This document shows positions 45,267 through 54,541 of a stretch of 64,000 bases of DNA, piece by piece (the first letter of the stretch is position 1; each line of letters begins with the position of its first letter). Source of the DNA: a bacterium. GTDB lineage: Bacteria; Patescibacteriota; Microgenomatia; UBA1406; GWC2-37-13. A program made the translations under genes and the position numbers. The stretch spans positions 50,461-114,460 of the forward strand of contig JAKAHA010000002.1 in NCBI GenBank assembly GCA_021825445.1, in the 5' to 3' direction. The notes beneath the pieces are model-generated. The model searched no databases, had not been told where the DNA came from, and worked only from the letters and a program-made list of their open reading frames with translations.

Positions 45267-46286
45267 ATGTCACCATCAGAAAAATTAAATACTAGTGTCG
45301 GTCGACCGGGTGAACCGGAACCTAGAACATTTTCTAGGTTATATCAAACCCTTATTGACCCGGTTAATGAACTTAAATACTTAATGTCTAAATTTAGAGA
45401 TCTGGAAGCTTTATCAAATGATTATAGAAGGACTGTGTTGAGAAGTTTGTGTTCAAAAGACGTTATAACTCAAGCCTTAAAAACTAATCTTCCGATTGAA
45501 GCGGTTATTCCAATGAATTTGGTGACCGATGATAATTCTTCGATCGTGTTTTTAGGAAAAAATAATCACGAATCGCCTTCTCAGGGACGAAATATTAAAG
45601 ATTTAATTGAACATCGAAATAATCATAAAATACCATTGGAAAAAGTCAGGTCAATCCCAAAAGGATTCAATTTAACAAATCAAATTAATGAAAATGATGA
45701 GATAAACTTACTTGCCTTATGGGAACGTTTTGGTTGGAACCGCGTTCAAATCAGAAATTTTATTCAAATGATGAGATCTAATCAAGATGACCTATGGTTT
45801 AGTGGTGTCCGTGATTCAAACTCTAAAAAACTGGTCGCCGCGAGCACTGCTGAAGCAATGCAATTCTCCGGAATTAAATATATTGAAACAACCGAGTATA
45901 GCACACTTGACGGCTATGAAAATCTTGGCTTATGTACTGCCTCTGTTGCCGGTTTGGTAGCTCAAGTTTTAAACGCACAGCATATTTTACCGACGGTCAT
46001 TACGGCCGAATTTAATACTTCATCAACTTCGGCGGCAATCGGTGCTTCTGCTGGGTTTGTAATTCCAAAAACCGACGGTGTTTCACAAATACTTTCTTAT
46101 AATGTAGCGGTTGTCGACGGTGCATCAGCCAATCCGGTTTTTATAAACGATCATCAAACCGATAGGGGAATACCTTTTAGATATTTGAAAGATTTTGCTC
46201 TAGCGGTATTGCCAAGAGAAAATATAGATCGTTTATATTCCCAAGTAGAAATCAAACAAATTATAAATTTATATGACCCACAATGA
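45267..46286 (+). CDS. Possible GNAT-like N-acyltransferase
   Basis: SKKLVAASTAEA; LDGYENLGLCTASVAGLVAQVL; PTVITAEFNTSSTSAAIGASAGF loosely follow the GNAT motif order. Confidence 0.45.
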   Translation: MSPSEKLNTSVGRPGEPEPRTFSRLYQTLIDPVNELKYLMSKFRDLEALSNDYRRTVLRSLCSKDVITQALKTNLPIEAVIPMNLVTDDNSSIVFLGKNNHESPSQGRNIKDLIEHRNNHKIPLEKVRSIPKGFNLTNQINENDEINLLALWERFGWNRVQIRNFIQMMRSNQDDLWFSGVRDSNSKKLVAASTAEAMQFSGIKYIETTEYSTLDGYENLGLCTASVAGLVAQVLNAQHILPTVITAEFNTSSTSAAIGASAGFVIPKTDGVSQILSYNVAVVDGASANPVFINDHQTDRGIPFRYLKDFALAVLPRENIDRLYSQVEIKQIINLYDPQ

Positions 46287-47278
46287 AAATATTATATTCG
46301 CCTACCCATCTCTCTCATGTTCCGGAGTTTGAAATTTTTAATGGACATCCCGATGCCCATGCCGAGGTACCATCAAGAATTGAAAATATTAACAAAAGTT
46401 TAATTAAAAATGGTTTTAAAGTAAATAATTTAACGAAAAAAACTCCAATTTCCTTGATTGTAAAAACTCATAAAAAAGAATATGTTGATTTTATAAAAAA
46501 AGGCTCGGTGTTTTTATATCCATCAGTATTCCCATATAACGATTTAAATCAGGGCAGAAAACTTTCTAATAATTTAGCAAATCATGGGAAATATTCCTTT
46601 GATCTTTATACACCAATGTTAAAAAATATATTTAAAATCGCTCATGAATCATCATCATTAGCGTATGAACTTTCAGAAGAGATTCTTAATAAAAAAATAA
46701 AAGTAGGTTATTCACTCTGTCGTCCTCCAGGACATCATGCTGAAAAAGCTCGAATGGGTGGATATTGTTATTTTAACAACAGCGCTATAGCTGCTCAAAA
46801 TCTCTCTTCAAAAGGTAAAGTCGCCATTCTCGACGTTGATTTCCATCATGGTAATGGTACGCAAAATATTTTTTACGATCGAGGTGATGTCTTGACTATT
46901 TCAATTCATGCCGATCCTAATTGGAAATTTCCTTTTTACACCGGGTTTGCTGATGAAATTGGTCTTTATGAAGGTGAAGGAAAAAATATAAACTTTCCGC
47001 TACCAAAAGGTACCACAAATACCCAATACCAAAGAACTTTGGAAAAAACTTTGAAAAAAATTAAAGATTTCCAACCAAAATATTTAGTTGTTCCCCTAGG
47101 GCTTGATACACATCGTGACGATCCAATTGGAGGCTTTCAATTAACGACTGATTATTATCAAAAAATGGCTAAAACTATTAGTGATTTAAAAATTCCGACT
47201 TTAATTATCCAAGAAGGAGGATATAATACCGCCTTACTTGGAGATAATGTCGTCTCTTTTTTAAAAGGTTTTATATAA
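46283..47278 (+). CDS. Histone deacetylase / acetylpolyamine amidohydrolase family protein
   Basis: RPPGHHAEKARMGGYCYFNNSAIAA; ILDVDFHHGNGTQNIFY; SIHADP; IQEGGYN. Confidence 0.93.
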   Translation: MKILYSPTHLSHVPEFEIFNGHPDAHAEVPSRIENINKSLIKNGFKVNNLTKKTPISLIVKTHKKEYVDFIKKGSVFLYPSVFPYNDLNQGRKLSNNLANHGKYSFDLYTPMLKNIFKIAHESSSLAYELSEEILNKKIKVGYSLCRPPGHHAEKARMGGYCYFNNSAIAAQNLSSKGKVAILDVDFHHGNGTQNIFYDRGDVLTISIHADPNWKFPFYTGFADEIGLYEGEGKNINFPLPKGTTNTQYQRTLEKTLKKIKDFQPKYLVVPLGLDTHRDDPIGGFQLTTDYYQKMAKTISDLKIPTLIIQEGGYNTALLGDNVVSFLKGFI

Positions 47279-47362
47279 TATAAAGATACGATTTGACCAG
47301 ACCGAAAAGTTGAGCCCGTTAGGGCGAAATCCCGCATATAATAGTGCGGGACAAAAAATATT

Positions 47363-49693
47363 ATGATTTGGGCAGATAGAGAAGCAAAAAGACTTAAAGA
47401 AAGAAACTTACCCCTTGAATGGGCTGATGACATGAAAACCCCATCAGGGCGCGTTCACGTCGGCTCTCTTCGAGGTGTCATTGTTCACGACCTGATTCAC
47501 AAAGCCCTTAAAAATATTGGCGTAAATACCAAGTTTTCTTATGTCTTCAATAATATGGATCCGATGGATGGAATGCCATCTTACTTGGACGCAAATAAAT
47601 GGGGAAAATATATGGGAATGCCTTTATATAAAATTCCTTCTCCTGAACCGGGATTCAAGTCTTTTGCCGATTATTTTGCTTCAGAATTTATTGAAGTTTT
47701 TAATTCTATAAACTGTAAACCACAAATTATTTGGTCACACGAACTTTACAGATCAGGAAAAATGAATGAAACAATTCGTTTAATATTAGATAAAGCCGAT
47801 ACCGTTCGCGACGTCTACAAAAAAGTTGTCAAAAAAGATCGTCCTCCAACTTGGTTTCCGTATTCTCCAATTTGTGAAAAATGTGGAAAGATCGGAACAA
47901 CCAGTGTTTACAAATGGGATGGAAAATATGTCCACTATCGTTGTGAGCCAAAAATGGTTGAATGGGCCACAGGGTGTGGATACGAAGGAAAAGTTGAGCC
48001 AATAAATGAAAATGGCAAATTGGTTTGGAAATTGGATTGGCCCGCTCATTGGAAAGTAATTGGAGTAACAATTGAATCGTCCGGTAAAGATCACATGTCC
48101 TCAGGTGGATCTTATGATATGGGAATTCATTTCTGTAAGGAAGTATTGGGTACTGTTGCGCCGGACGCCCTTGGTGGCTATGAATGGTTTACAATCGGTG
48201 GCAAAAAAATGTCGTCATCAAAGGGAATTGGTTCTTCCGCTTACGAAGTTTCTCAAATCTTACCCCCAGAACTTTTACGTTTTTTGCTTGTTCGAACGCC
48301 AATTAAGACTCATCTTGATTTTGATCCGGTTGGAGATACGATTCCTAATTTGTTTGATGACTATGATCGTTGCTTGAATTCTTATTATTTAAAATTAGAA
48401 AACAATTTACCAAAAGATAAAGCCGGAGAGGTTGCAGATGATCAAGCCAGAATAATAGAACTTTCAGAAGTAAAACCTTTACCTAAAACTAGACAGTATA
48501 TCCCCAGGTTTAGAACGATTGCCAATTTATTAAAAACAAAAAAAGAAGATATAAATAAATTTTTTGAGACACAAAAAAGATCTTCTCTAACAAATGATGA
48601 AATCAAAATTCTTGATGAACGAATAAAATTCGCAAAAATTTATTTGGAAAAATACAGCCAAGATAAAAATTTGAGTATAGGGGAAAAAATATTTTCCCCA
48701 TCTGAATTGCAAAAAAACTTCTTACTTCAATCGTTTAATCGATTGAAATCTTTGATCAATAAAGATAACAAAGACGAGATTCAACAGACTATTTTTGAGT
48801 GTATTAAAACAACTGGAATAAAACCTAAAGATGCTTTTGAAGCTATTTATCAAACACTGACAGGGAAGCCATTTGGACCAAAAATTGGAGAATTAATTTT
48901 AGACATTGGCTTTGGTAAATCTTTATCGATGTTAAAAGGAAGTAATCAAGATATTGTCAAACAAACAACAAATAAATATACTTATCCCGAGCTTACTGAC
49001 AAAAAAATATTTTTCATCGACTCGACAGTTGCACAAAAATACCCGTCAATCAATATCGGAATTGCTGTTATTAAAAACGTTAATATTAAAAAATCTGATC
49101 CGCGTCTACTTGAAGAAGTCGACCAATTTATTAAATCACAATCAAATTTATCTAATGAAATAATTAGCAGCTATCCTGAAATTCAAACTTACCGAAAACT
49201 TTATAAAGAAATGGGGTTAGATTGGCACTCAAAAAGACCGTCTCCCGAAGCACTACTTCGAAGAATTGCTACCGGTAAAGGACTTTACAACATCAATACA
49301 TGTGTTGATGCATACAATTTAATTGTTATGAAACATCACGTTTCAATTGGAGCATTTGATTACGATAAATTAAGATTCCCAACATTATTAAGATTTCCAA
49401 AAAATAACGAAGAGATATTGCTTCTTGGAGATAAAGTTCCGACCAAATACAAAACAATTGACTTAGCTTATTTTGATCAGGCAGGCGGATATAATATTTA
49501 TTTTAATTATCGCGACGCACAAAGAACCGCTGTAACAGAACAAACAAAAGATATAATTTTGAATATTGATGGAATTTATGATGTCACTAGAGCTCAAGTT
49601 GAACGATCCTTGAAAGAATCAATTGATATTATTACCAAATACTGCGGCGGCACCGTCGAGTTTGCAGGAATCGTTTCAGCCGCGCAAATTTAA
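47363..49693 (+). CDS. lysS: Class I lysyl-tRNA synthetase with fused C-terminal B3/4 domain
   Basis: TPSGRVHVGSLRGV; KMSSSKGIG (KMSKS-like); C-terminal YRKLYKEMGLDWHSKRPSPEALLRRIATGKGLYNINTCVDAYNLIVMKHHVSIGAFDYDKL. Confidence 0.93.
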   Translation: MIWADREAKRLKERNLPLEWADDMKTPSGRVHVGSLRGVIVHDLIHKALKNIGVNTKFSYVFNNMDPMDGMPSYLDANKWGKYMGMPLYKIPSPEPGFKSFADYFASEFIEVFNSINCKPQIIWSHELYRSGKMNETIRLILDKADTVRDVYKKVVKKDRPPTWFPYSPICEKCGKIGTTSVYKWDGKYVHYRCEPKMVEWATGCGYEGKVEPINENGKLVWKLDWPAHWKVIGVTIESSGKDHMSSGGSYDMGIHFCKEVLGTVAPDALGGYEWFTIGGKKMSSSKGIGSSAYEVSQILPPELLRFLLVRTPIKTHLDFDPVGDTIPNLFDDYDRCLNSYYLKLENNLPKDKAGEVADDQARIIELSEVKPLPKTRQYIPRFRTIANLLKTKKEDINKFFETQKRSSLTNDEIKILDERIKFAKIYLEKYSQDKNLSIGEKIFSPSELQKNFLLQSFNRLKSLINKDNKDEIQQTIFECIKTTGIKPKDAFEAIYQTLTGKPFGPKIGELILDIGFGKSLSMLKGSNQDIVKQTTNKYTYPELTDKKIFFIDSTVAQKYPSINIGIAVIKNVNIKKSDPRLLEEVDQFIKSQSNLSNEIISSYPEIQTYRKLYKEMGLDWHSKRPSPEALLRRIATGKGLYNINTCVDAYNLIVMKHHVSIGAFDYDKLRFPTLLRFPKNNEEILLLGDKVPTKYKTIDLAYFDQAGGYNIYFNYRDAQRTAVTEQTKDIILNIDGIYDVTRAQVERSLKESIDIITKYCGGTVEFAGIVSAAQI

Positions 49694-49696
49694 AAA

Positions 49697-50311
49697 GTGA
49701 AAAAAATTTTGATCGCCTCCACCAACCCAGGAAAAATTATTGAAATTGAAACTGGGTTAATAAATTTAGGAAAACAAAATATTAAAATTCTTACATTAAA
49801 CGACGTAATAGTGGAGGACAAAGTACCGGAAGAAAGTGGAGACACTTTTAAAGAAAACGCTTTAATTAAAGCCAAATTTTACGCTAATTTAACCAATTTG
49901 CCAGTTATATCCGATGACGGCGGGCTAGTCATCCCCTATTTAAATAACGAACCCGGAGTCAAGTCAAAGCGTTGGCTGGGAAAAAATGCTACGGATTTAG
50001 AGCTTATTAACCATGCGCTTGATAACCTCCGAGGTTGTACAGGCACACAAAGAAAAGCTTATTTAGAAACTTGTCTTTGTTTTTATAATCCTAAAATAAA
50101 ATTAATTATTTATGAAATGGAAAAAATATCCGGCCATATTGCTGAAAAACCAAGTCAAAATCCAATTAGTGGTTATCCTTATCGTGCCATATTTATTGTT
50201 GATAGATTCAATAAATATTACGACGATCTAACTCATAAAGAGCATGGGAAAGTTAATCATAGATTAATGGCTCTTAAGAGGTTGACAAAAAAGATTAAGG
50301 ATTTGATATGA
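49697..50311 (+). CDS. RdgB/HAM1 family nucleotide pyrophosphatase
   Basis: ILIASTNPGKIIEIE; ESGDTFKENALIKAKFYANLTNLPVISDDGGLVIPYLNNEPGV. Confidence 0.9.
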   Translation: MKKILIASTNPGKIIEIETGLINLGKQNIKILTLNDVIVEDKVPEESGDTFKENALIKAKFYANLTNLPVISDDGGLVIPYLNNEPGVKSKRWLGKNATDLELINHALDNLRGCTGTQRKAYLETCLCFYNPKIKLIIYEMEKISGHIAEKPSQNPISGYPYRAIFIVDRFNKYYDDLTHKEHGKVNHRLMALKRLTKKIKDLI

Positions 50312-50323
50312 TAATCAAGTAAT

Positions 50324-51577
50324 ATGTTATCCCTTGATTTTATTCGTGCTAATAAAGAGAAAATTATTGCGGCGGCAAAAAATAAAAATCGTAAGATTGA
50401 TATTGATAAGATCTTGTTACTTGATGATGAACGTCGTGAACTTATTCAAAAAATCCAAGTCCTTCGTGAAGAAAGAAACAAAACTTCCCACGGAAGACCT
50501 GACGAAAAAACCATTCAGCGTGGGAAAGAAATCAAAGAAGAATTGAAAAAGTTTGAAGAATCTCTTTCATCCATATTGATCGAATTAGACACATTAGTCT
50601 CATTTGTTCCCAATGTCCCGTTAGACGAAGTACCAATCGGAAAAGACGAATCAGGCAATGTCGAAGTAAAAAAATGGGGAGAACCAAAAAAGTTTGATTT
50701 CGAAGTCAAATCTCATCTAGACCTAGGTTTGTCGCTTGATCTTTTTGATTTAGAACGTGGATCCAAAGTCTCTGGTTTTCGCGGATATTTTTTGAAAAAT
50801 CAAGCCGCACAATTACAATTTGCTATTCTTTTTTATGTTTTTCAAAAATTGGTTGCTAAAGGTTACGTTCCAATGATTGCTCCTTCAATTGTCAAAGGTT
50901 TTACTTTATTTGGAACAGCTCAATTTCCCTGGGGAGAGCAAGAAGTTTATAAATTAAATGATGAAGACGCGTACTTATCAGGAACTGCCGAAGTTCCAAT
51001 AACTTCATATTATTCTGGTGAGATATTAAATGAGAAAGATTTACCTAAAAAATTTGTGGCCTTCTCCCCATGTTTTAGACGAGAAGCCGGATCGTATGGG
51101 AAAGATGTCAAAGGTCTTTATCGGGTCCACGAATTCTGGAAAGTAGAGCAAGTAATTATTGCTAAAAACGATATTAAAGAATCAAAAAAACTTCATGAAG
51201 AATTGCAGAGAAACACAGAAGAAATAATGGAAGACCTTAAAATCCCATATAGAAGACTACTTATGTGCACCGGTGATATGGGTGAACCGCAAGTCTACAA
51301 ATATGATACGGAAATTTGGATGCCTTATCGAAATGGCTATGGAGAAATTGCTTCAAATTCGATCATGGGCGATTTTCAAACACGTCGACTCAAAATAAAA
51401 TACCGCAAAAAAGACGGGACGACCGAATATTGTTATTCCCTAAATGACACGGCTATCCCCTCTCCAAGAATTTTAATTGCAATTTTGGAAAACTATCAAC
51501 AGAAAGATGGAGGTATTAAGATACCTGAAGTTCTCAAATCACTTGTGGGATTTAAAGAAATTAAGGCGTTGGCGTAG
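50324..51577 (+). CDS. serS: Seryl-tRNA synthetase
   Basis: MLSLDFIRANKEKII; AYLSGTAEVPITSYYSGEIL; FSPCFRREAGSYGKDVKGLYRVHEFWKVEQ. Confidence 0.97.
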   Translation: MLSLDFIRANKEKIIAAAKNKNRKIDIDKILLLDDERRELIQKIQVLREERNKTSHGRPDEKTIQRGKEIKEELKKFEESLSSILIELDTLVSFVPNVPLDEVPIGKDESGNVEVKKWGEPKKFDFEVKSHLDLGLSLDLFDLERGSKVSGFRGYFLKNQAAQLQFAILFYVFQKLVAKGYVPMIAPSIVKGFTLFGTAQFPWGEQEVYKLNDEDAYLSGTAEVPITSYYSGEILNEKDLPKKFVAFSPCFRREAGSYGKDVKGLYRVHEFWKVEQVIIAKNDIKESKKLHEELQRNTEEIMEDLKIPYRRLLMCTGDMGEPQVYKYDTEIWMPYRNGYGEIASNSIMGDFQTRRLKIKYRKKDGTTEYCYSLNDTAIPSPRILIAILENYQQKDGGIKIPEVLKSLVGFKEIKALA

Positions 51578-53753
51578 GAGTCACAATCAATGCTTGATTA
51601 CAGTTAGCTGTATTTTCTGTACCCTTGATAAAATACTCTTTTCTTCCATAATAACAATTCTTTTCCACAACATTAGCTGGTTTTTCATACCAGCTATTAT
51701 TTCCGCCATAACTTTTTAATAAATAGCTCATTACCCTATTCCAAATTGGAGCTGCTCCAGTAATACCAGAAGTTAAATATGGATTCATTGGGGTATTATT
51801 ATTATTACCTACCCAAACGATTACCAAAAATTCCGGAGTATATCCGATTGTCCAGTTGTCTTTTTTATTATCAGTTGTTCCAGTTTTGACCGCAACCTTA
51901 TACCCAGGAATTTCCAAAGATGAACCTTGTCCAAAAGCAAATGTTCTGGCAAAATTATCTGATAGTATGTCACTAATAATAAATGATATCCCGGAATCAA
52001 TCTCTTTTATTCTCGATGGTGCTGCTTCACGCAACACATTTCCCTCACTATCTTCAATTTTTTTAAAATAATTGACAGGTATTTTATATCCTTGGTTTGC
52101 AAGCACTCCAAATGCCTCAGCCATATCAACCATCTTAACTTCTCCGCCGCCCAAGGTTAAAGATAATCCATATCTGGACTTATCACCCCAAGTTGTAATT
52201 CCCATTTTTGTCGCATAATCAATAAAATTTTCAACACCAATACTATTGAGTGTTTTAACTGCTGTAATATTATAAGAATTAGCTAAAGCATAACGTAACG
52301 GCACGTTACCATGAAATTTATTATCATAATTGACAGGTCTATACGATTCGGACCCCGAGATATTAAATACAGTTGGAGAATCGTTGATTATGGATGCTGA
52401 AGTATATCCTTTTTGCAAAGCCAGTGAATACATTAACGGCTTAATCGAGCTTCCAGGTTGACGAGGAGCTGTCGTAACATTATAAGCACCATTTAACTCT
52501 GAAAAATAATCAACTGATCCAACCATAGCCAATATTTCACCGTTTGAAGGTCTTGTTACCAGAATTGCACCATTGGTTACATTTAAGTATTTGATTTTTT
52601 CAAGCTCCTCCTTAAGAATTTTTTCTGTTTCCTCTTGAATTTTATAGTCTAAAGTTGTTCTCACTTTTAAACCACCTTCTTCAACGGTTTTAATACCATA
52701 ATAATTTTCCAATTGATTTTTCGTATAAAAAACAAAATGAGGGGCTCGAATTGACGTTTTTGGAGGCAATACATCGATCTTTGACGATTGACTTTTTTGC
52801 TTTATTTCTTCTGTTATAAAGTTTTGATTTTTCATCGAATTCAACACTTCATTTCTCCTTTTTTTAGCCGCATCAGGATTAATATATGGTGAATATATTG
52901 AAGGGGCTTGTGGTAGACCTGCCAATAACGAAGCTTCTTCCAAAGTTAAATCTTTAGCTTTTTTTCCAAAATATGTCTTTGATGCTTCCTCAATTCCATA
53001 TGATGAACCGCCGTAGGGAACTTGATTTAGATACATCTCAAGTATTTGGTTTTTCGTATATATTTTTTCTGCCCATAATGCCAATATTACTTCTTTAATC
53101 TTCCTCGATATTGTTCGCTCGGGTGTCAATAATGCAGTTTTTACAAGTTGCTGCGTAATTGTTGACCCTCCCTGCAAATTTTTATTTACTGCCATCTCCT
53201 TAACTGCTCTTATTATTCCTGAAAATACAGCCACTCCTTGATGGCGATAAAAATCCTTATCTTCAATGGCAATTGTTGCCTGGGCAATATACGGAGGAAG
53301 TTCATCAATTTTCACCGGAGTTCTATTTTGATCTCTATAAATTTCGTAAAGCAATTTGTCATTTCTATCATAAATATGAGTCGACAAAGGATAATTTGTT
53401 TTTCCTATATTGTACGGGGAGGGAAGATTTTTAATAAAAATATATAATTGAAACAATAAAACCACACTTAAAGTAATCAAACATCCAAGAAAAAAATATT
53501 TTGCTTTTTGAAAAGCAGAATTCCTTGCAAATTTAGGCAATTTAAATTTGATCAAAGATATTTTTGGAAGATTAATATTTGGAAAATTAATTGGTCTCAA
53601 CTTAATCCTAGCTATTTGACCATAAATCAAGAAAATAACTTTCAATATTAATCCGCCTATAAAAATTATTGGAGTTACAAGACACTTTTGAGTAATCTCC
53701 CCAATAGTTATGAAGAAATTGACCAAATAATATAAACCTTTACTTACTTTCAT
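51561..53753 (-). CDS. Penicillin-binding protein 1A family (transglycosylase/transpeptidase)
   Basis: AIEDKDFYRHQGV; QGGSTITQQLVKTALL; RQPGSSIKPLMYSLALQKG; KTGTTDNKKDNWTIGYTPE. Confidence 0.96.
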   Translation of the reverse strand: MKVSKGLYYLVNFFITIGEITQKCLVTPIIFIGGLILKVIFLIYGQIARIKLRPINFPNINLPKISLIKFKLPKFARNSAFQKAKYFFLGCLITLSVVLLFQLYIFIKNLPSPYNIGKTNYPLSTHIYDRNDKLLYEIYRDQNRTPVKIDELPPYIAQATIAIEDKDFYRHQGVAVFSGIIRAVKEMAVNKNLQGGSTITQQLVKTALLTPERTISRKIKEVILALWAEKIYTKNQILEMYLNQVPYGGSSYGIEEASKTYFGKKAKDLTLEEASLLAGLPQAPSIYSPYINPDAAKKRRNEVLNSMKNQNFITEEIKQKSQSSKIDVLPPKTSIRAPHFVFYTKNQLENYYGIKTVEEGGLKVRTTLDYKIQEETEKILKEELEKIKYLNVTNGAILVTRPSNGEILAMVGSVDYFSELNGAYNVTTAPRQPGSSIKPLMYSLALQKGYTSASIINDSPTVFNISGSESYRPVNYDNKFHGNVPLRYALANSYNITAVKTLNSIGVENFIDYATKMGITTWGDKSRYGLSLTLGGGEVKMVDMAEAFGVLANQGYKIPVNYFKKIEDSEGNVLREAAPSRIKEIDSGISFIISDILSDNFARTFAFGQGSSLEIPGYKVAVKTGTTDNKKDNWTIGYTPEFLVIVWVGNNNNTPMNPYLTSGITGAAPIWNRVMSYLLKSYGGNNSWYEKPANVVEKNCYYGRKEYFIKGTENTANCNQALIVTPTPTP

Positions 53754-53801
53754 GGGTGAATTTTACCATATATTATAGGTTTATTCAATGAGAATTGAAA
53801 G

Positions 53802-54539
53802 TTATATTTTTGTTAGTTTAGCAGTTACTACCAATCTTTCCAGCCATGTTCCGGGAGGCTCACATGTAATAAGAGTCAAATATGAGTCATCCTTTTTTTG
53901 TTCCAAAACCGATATATCCTTTGGTTTAACTATAAATAACGATGCAACTTCATACTGATATTCAAATTCCCCAACATTAATATATATTTTGTCTCCTTTT
54001 TCAAGAGACGAAAGGTACGTAAAAATTGTTTTATAGTCCTTTGGATCATATAATTGAGGTAAAGTCGAATGACCAAAAATAGCAACATTACCATACTCTC
54101 CCGGTAGTGACTGAGGTAAATAATGAATGAGACTTTTTGTCAGATCTTCACCACCAACAACAACTCTTGCATTTTTAATGTTAAGTTTCGGTATTGTTAG
54201 AGTATATTCTTTTATAGATAATTTTGACAATTTATTTAATTGAGGAGAGGCAGGAAACCAAATACTTGCCTGAGTATAGTCTCGTAGATTGTTTGAAAAA
54301 ATATTAAATGCACCCAGTACCGAATTGGCATCTTTTAATGAAGAAGTATTGTTGTCAGAAACTGGAACATTGATATTGTTTTTTAAAAATAAACTCGAAT
54401 AAATAGTAAAAGACACAATGGGATAAAAAGACCAAAATAATAACATCGCTCCAGCAAATAAAAATAAATAGGAAAAATTATTTATTGCTTTTTTCTTGGA
54501 TGAATAGGTTTTATTTTTAACGTAAACATGGAGAGCCAT
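53802..54539 (-). CDS. Sortase
   Basis: LTIPKLNIKNARVVVGGEDL; GNVAIFGHST; YLTLITCEPPGTWLERLVVTAKL. Confidence 0.88.
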   Translation of the reverse strand: MALHVYVKNKTYSSKKKAINNFSYLFLFAGAMLLFWSFYPIVSFTIYSSLFLKNNINVPVSDNNTSSLKDANSVLGAFNIFSNNLRDYTQASIWFPASPQLNKLSKLSIKEYTLTIPKLNIKNARVVVGGEDLTKSLIHYLPQSLPGEYGNVAIFGHSTLPQLYDPKDYKTIFTYLSSLEKGDKIYINVGEFEYQYEVASLFIVKPKDISVLEQKKDDSYLTLITCEPPGTWLERLVVTAKLTKI

Positions 54540-54541
54540 AA

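Noticed and set aside
47310-47363. cccgcatataatagtgcggg as a dedicated operator for lysS
   Set aside because: It may be a generic palindromic repeat overlapping a -10 box; no second site was found to support regulation.
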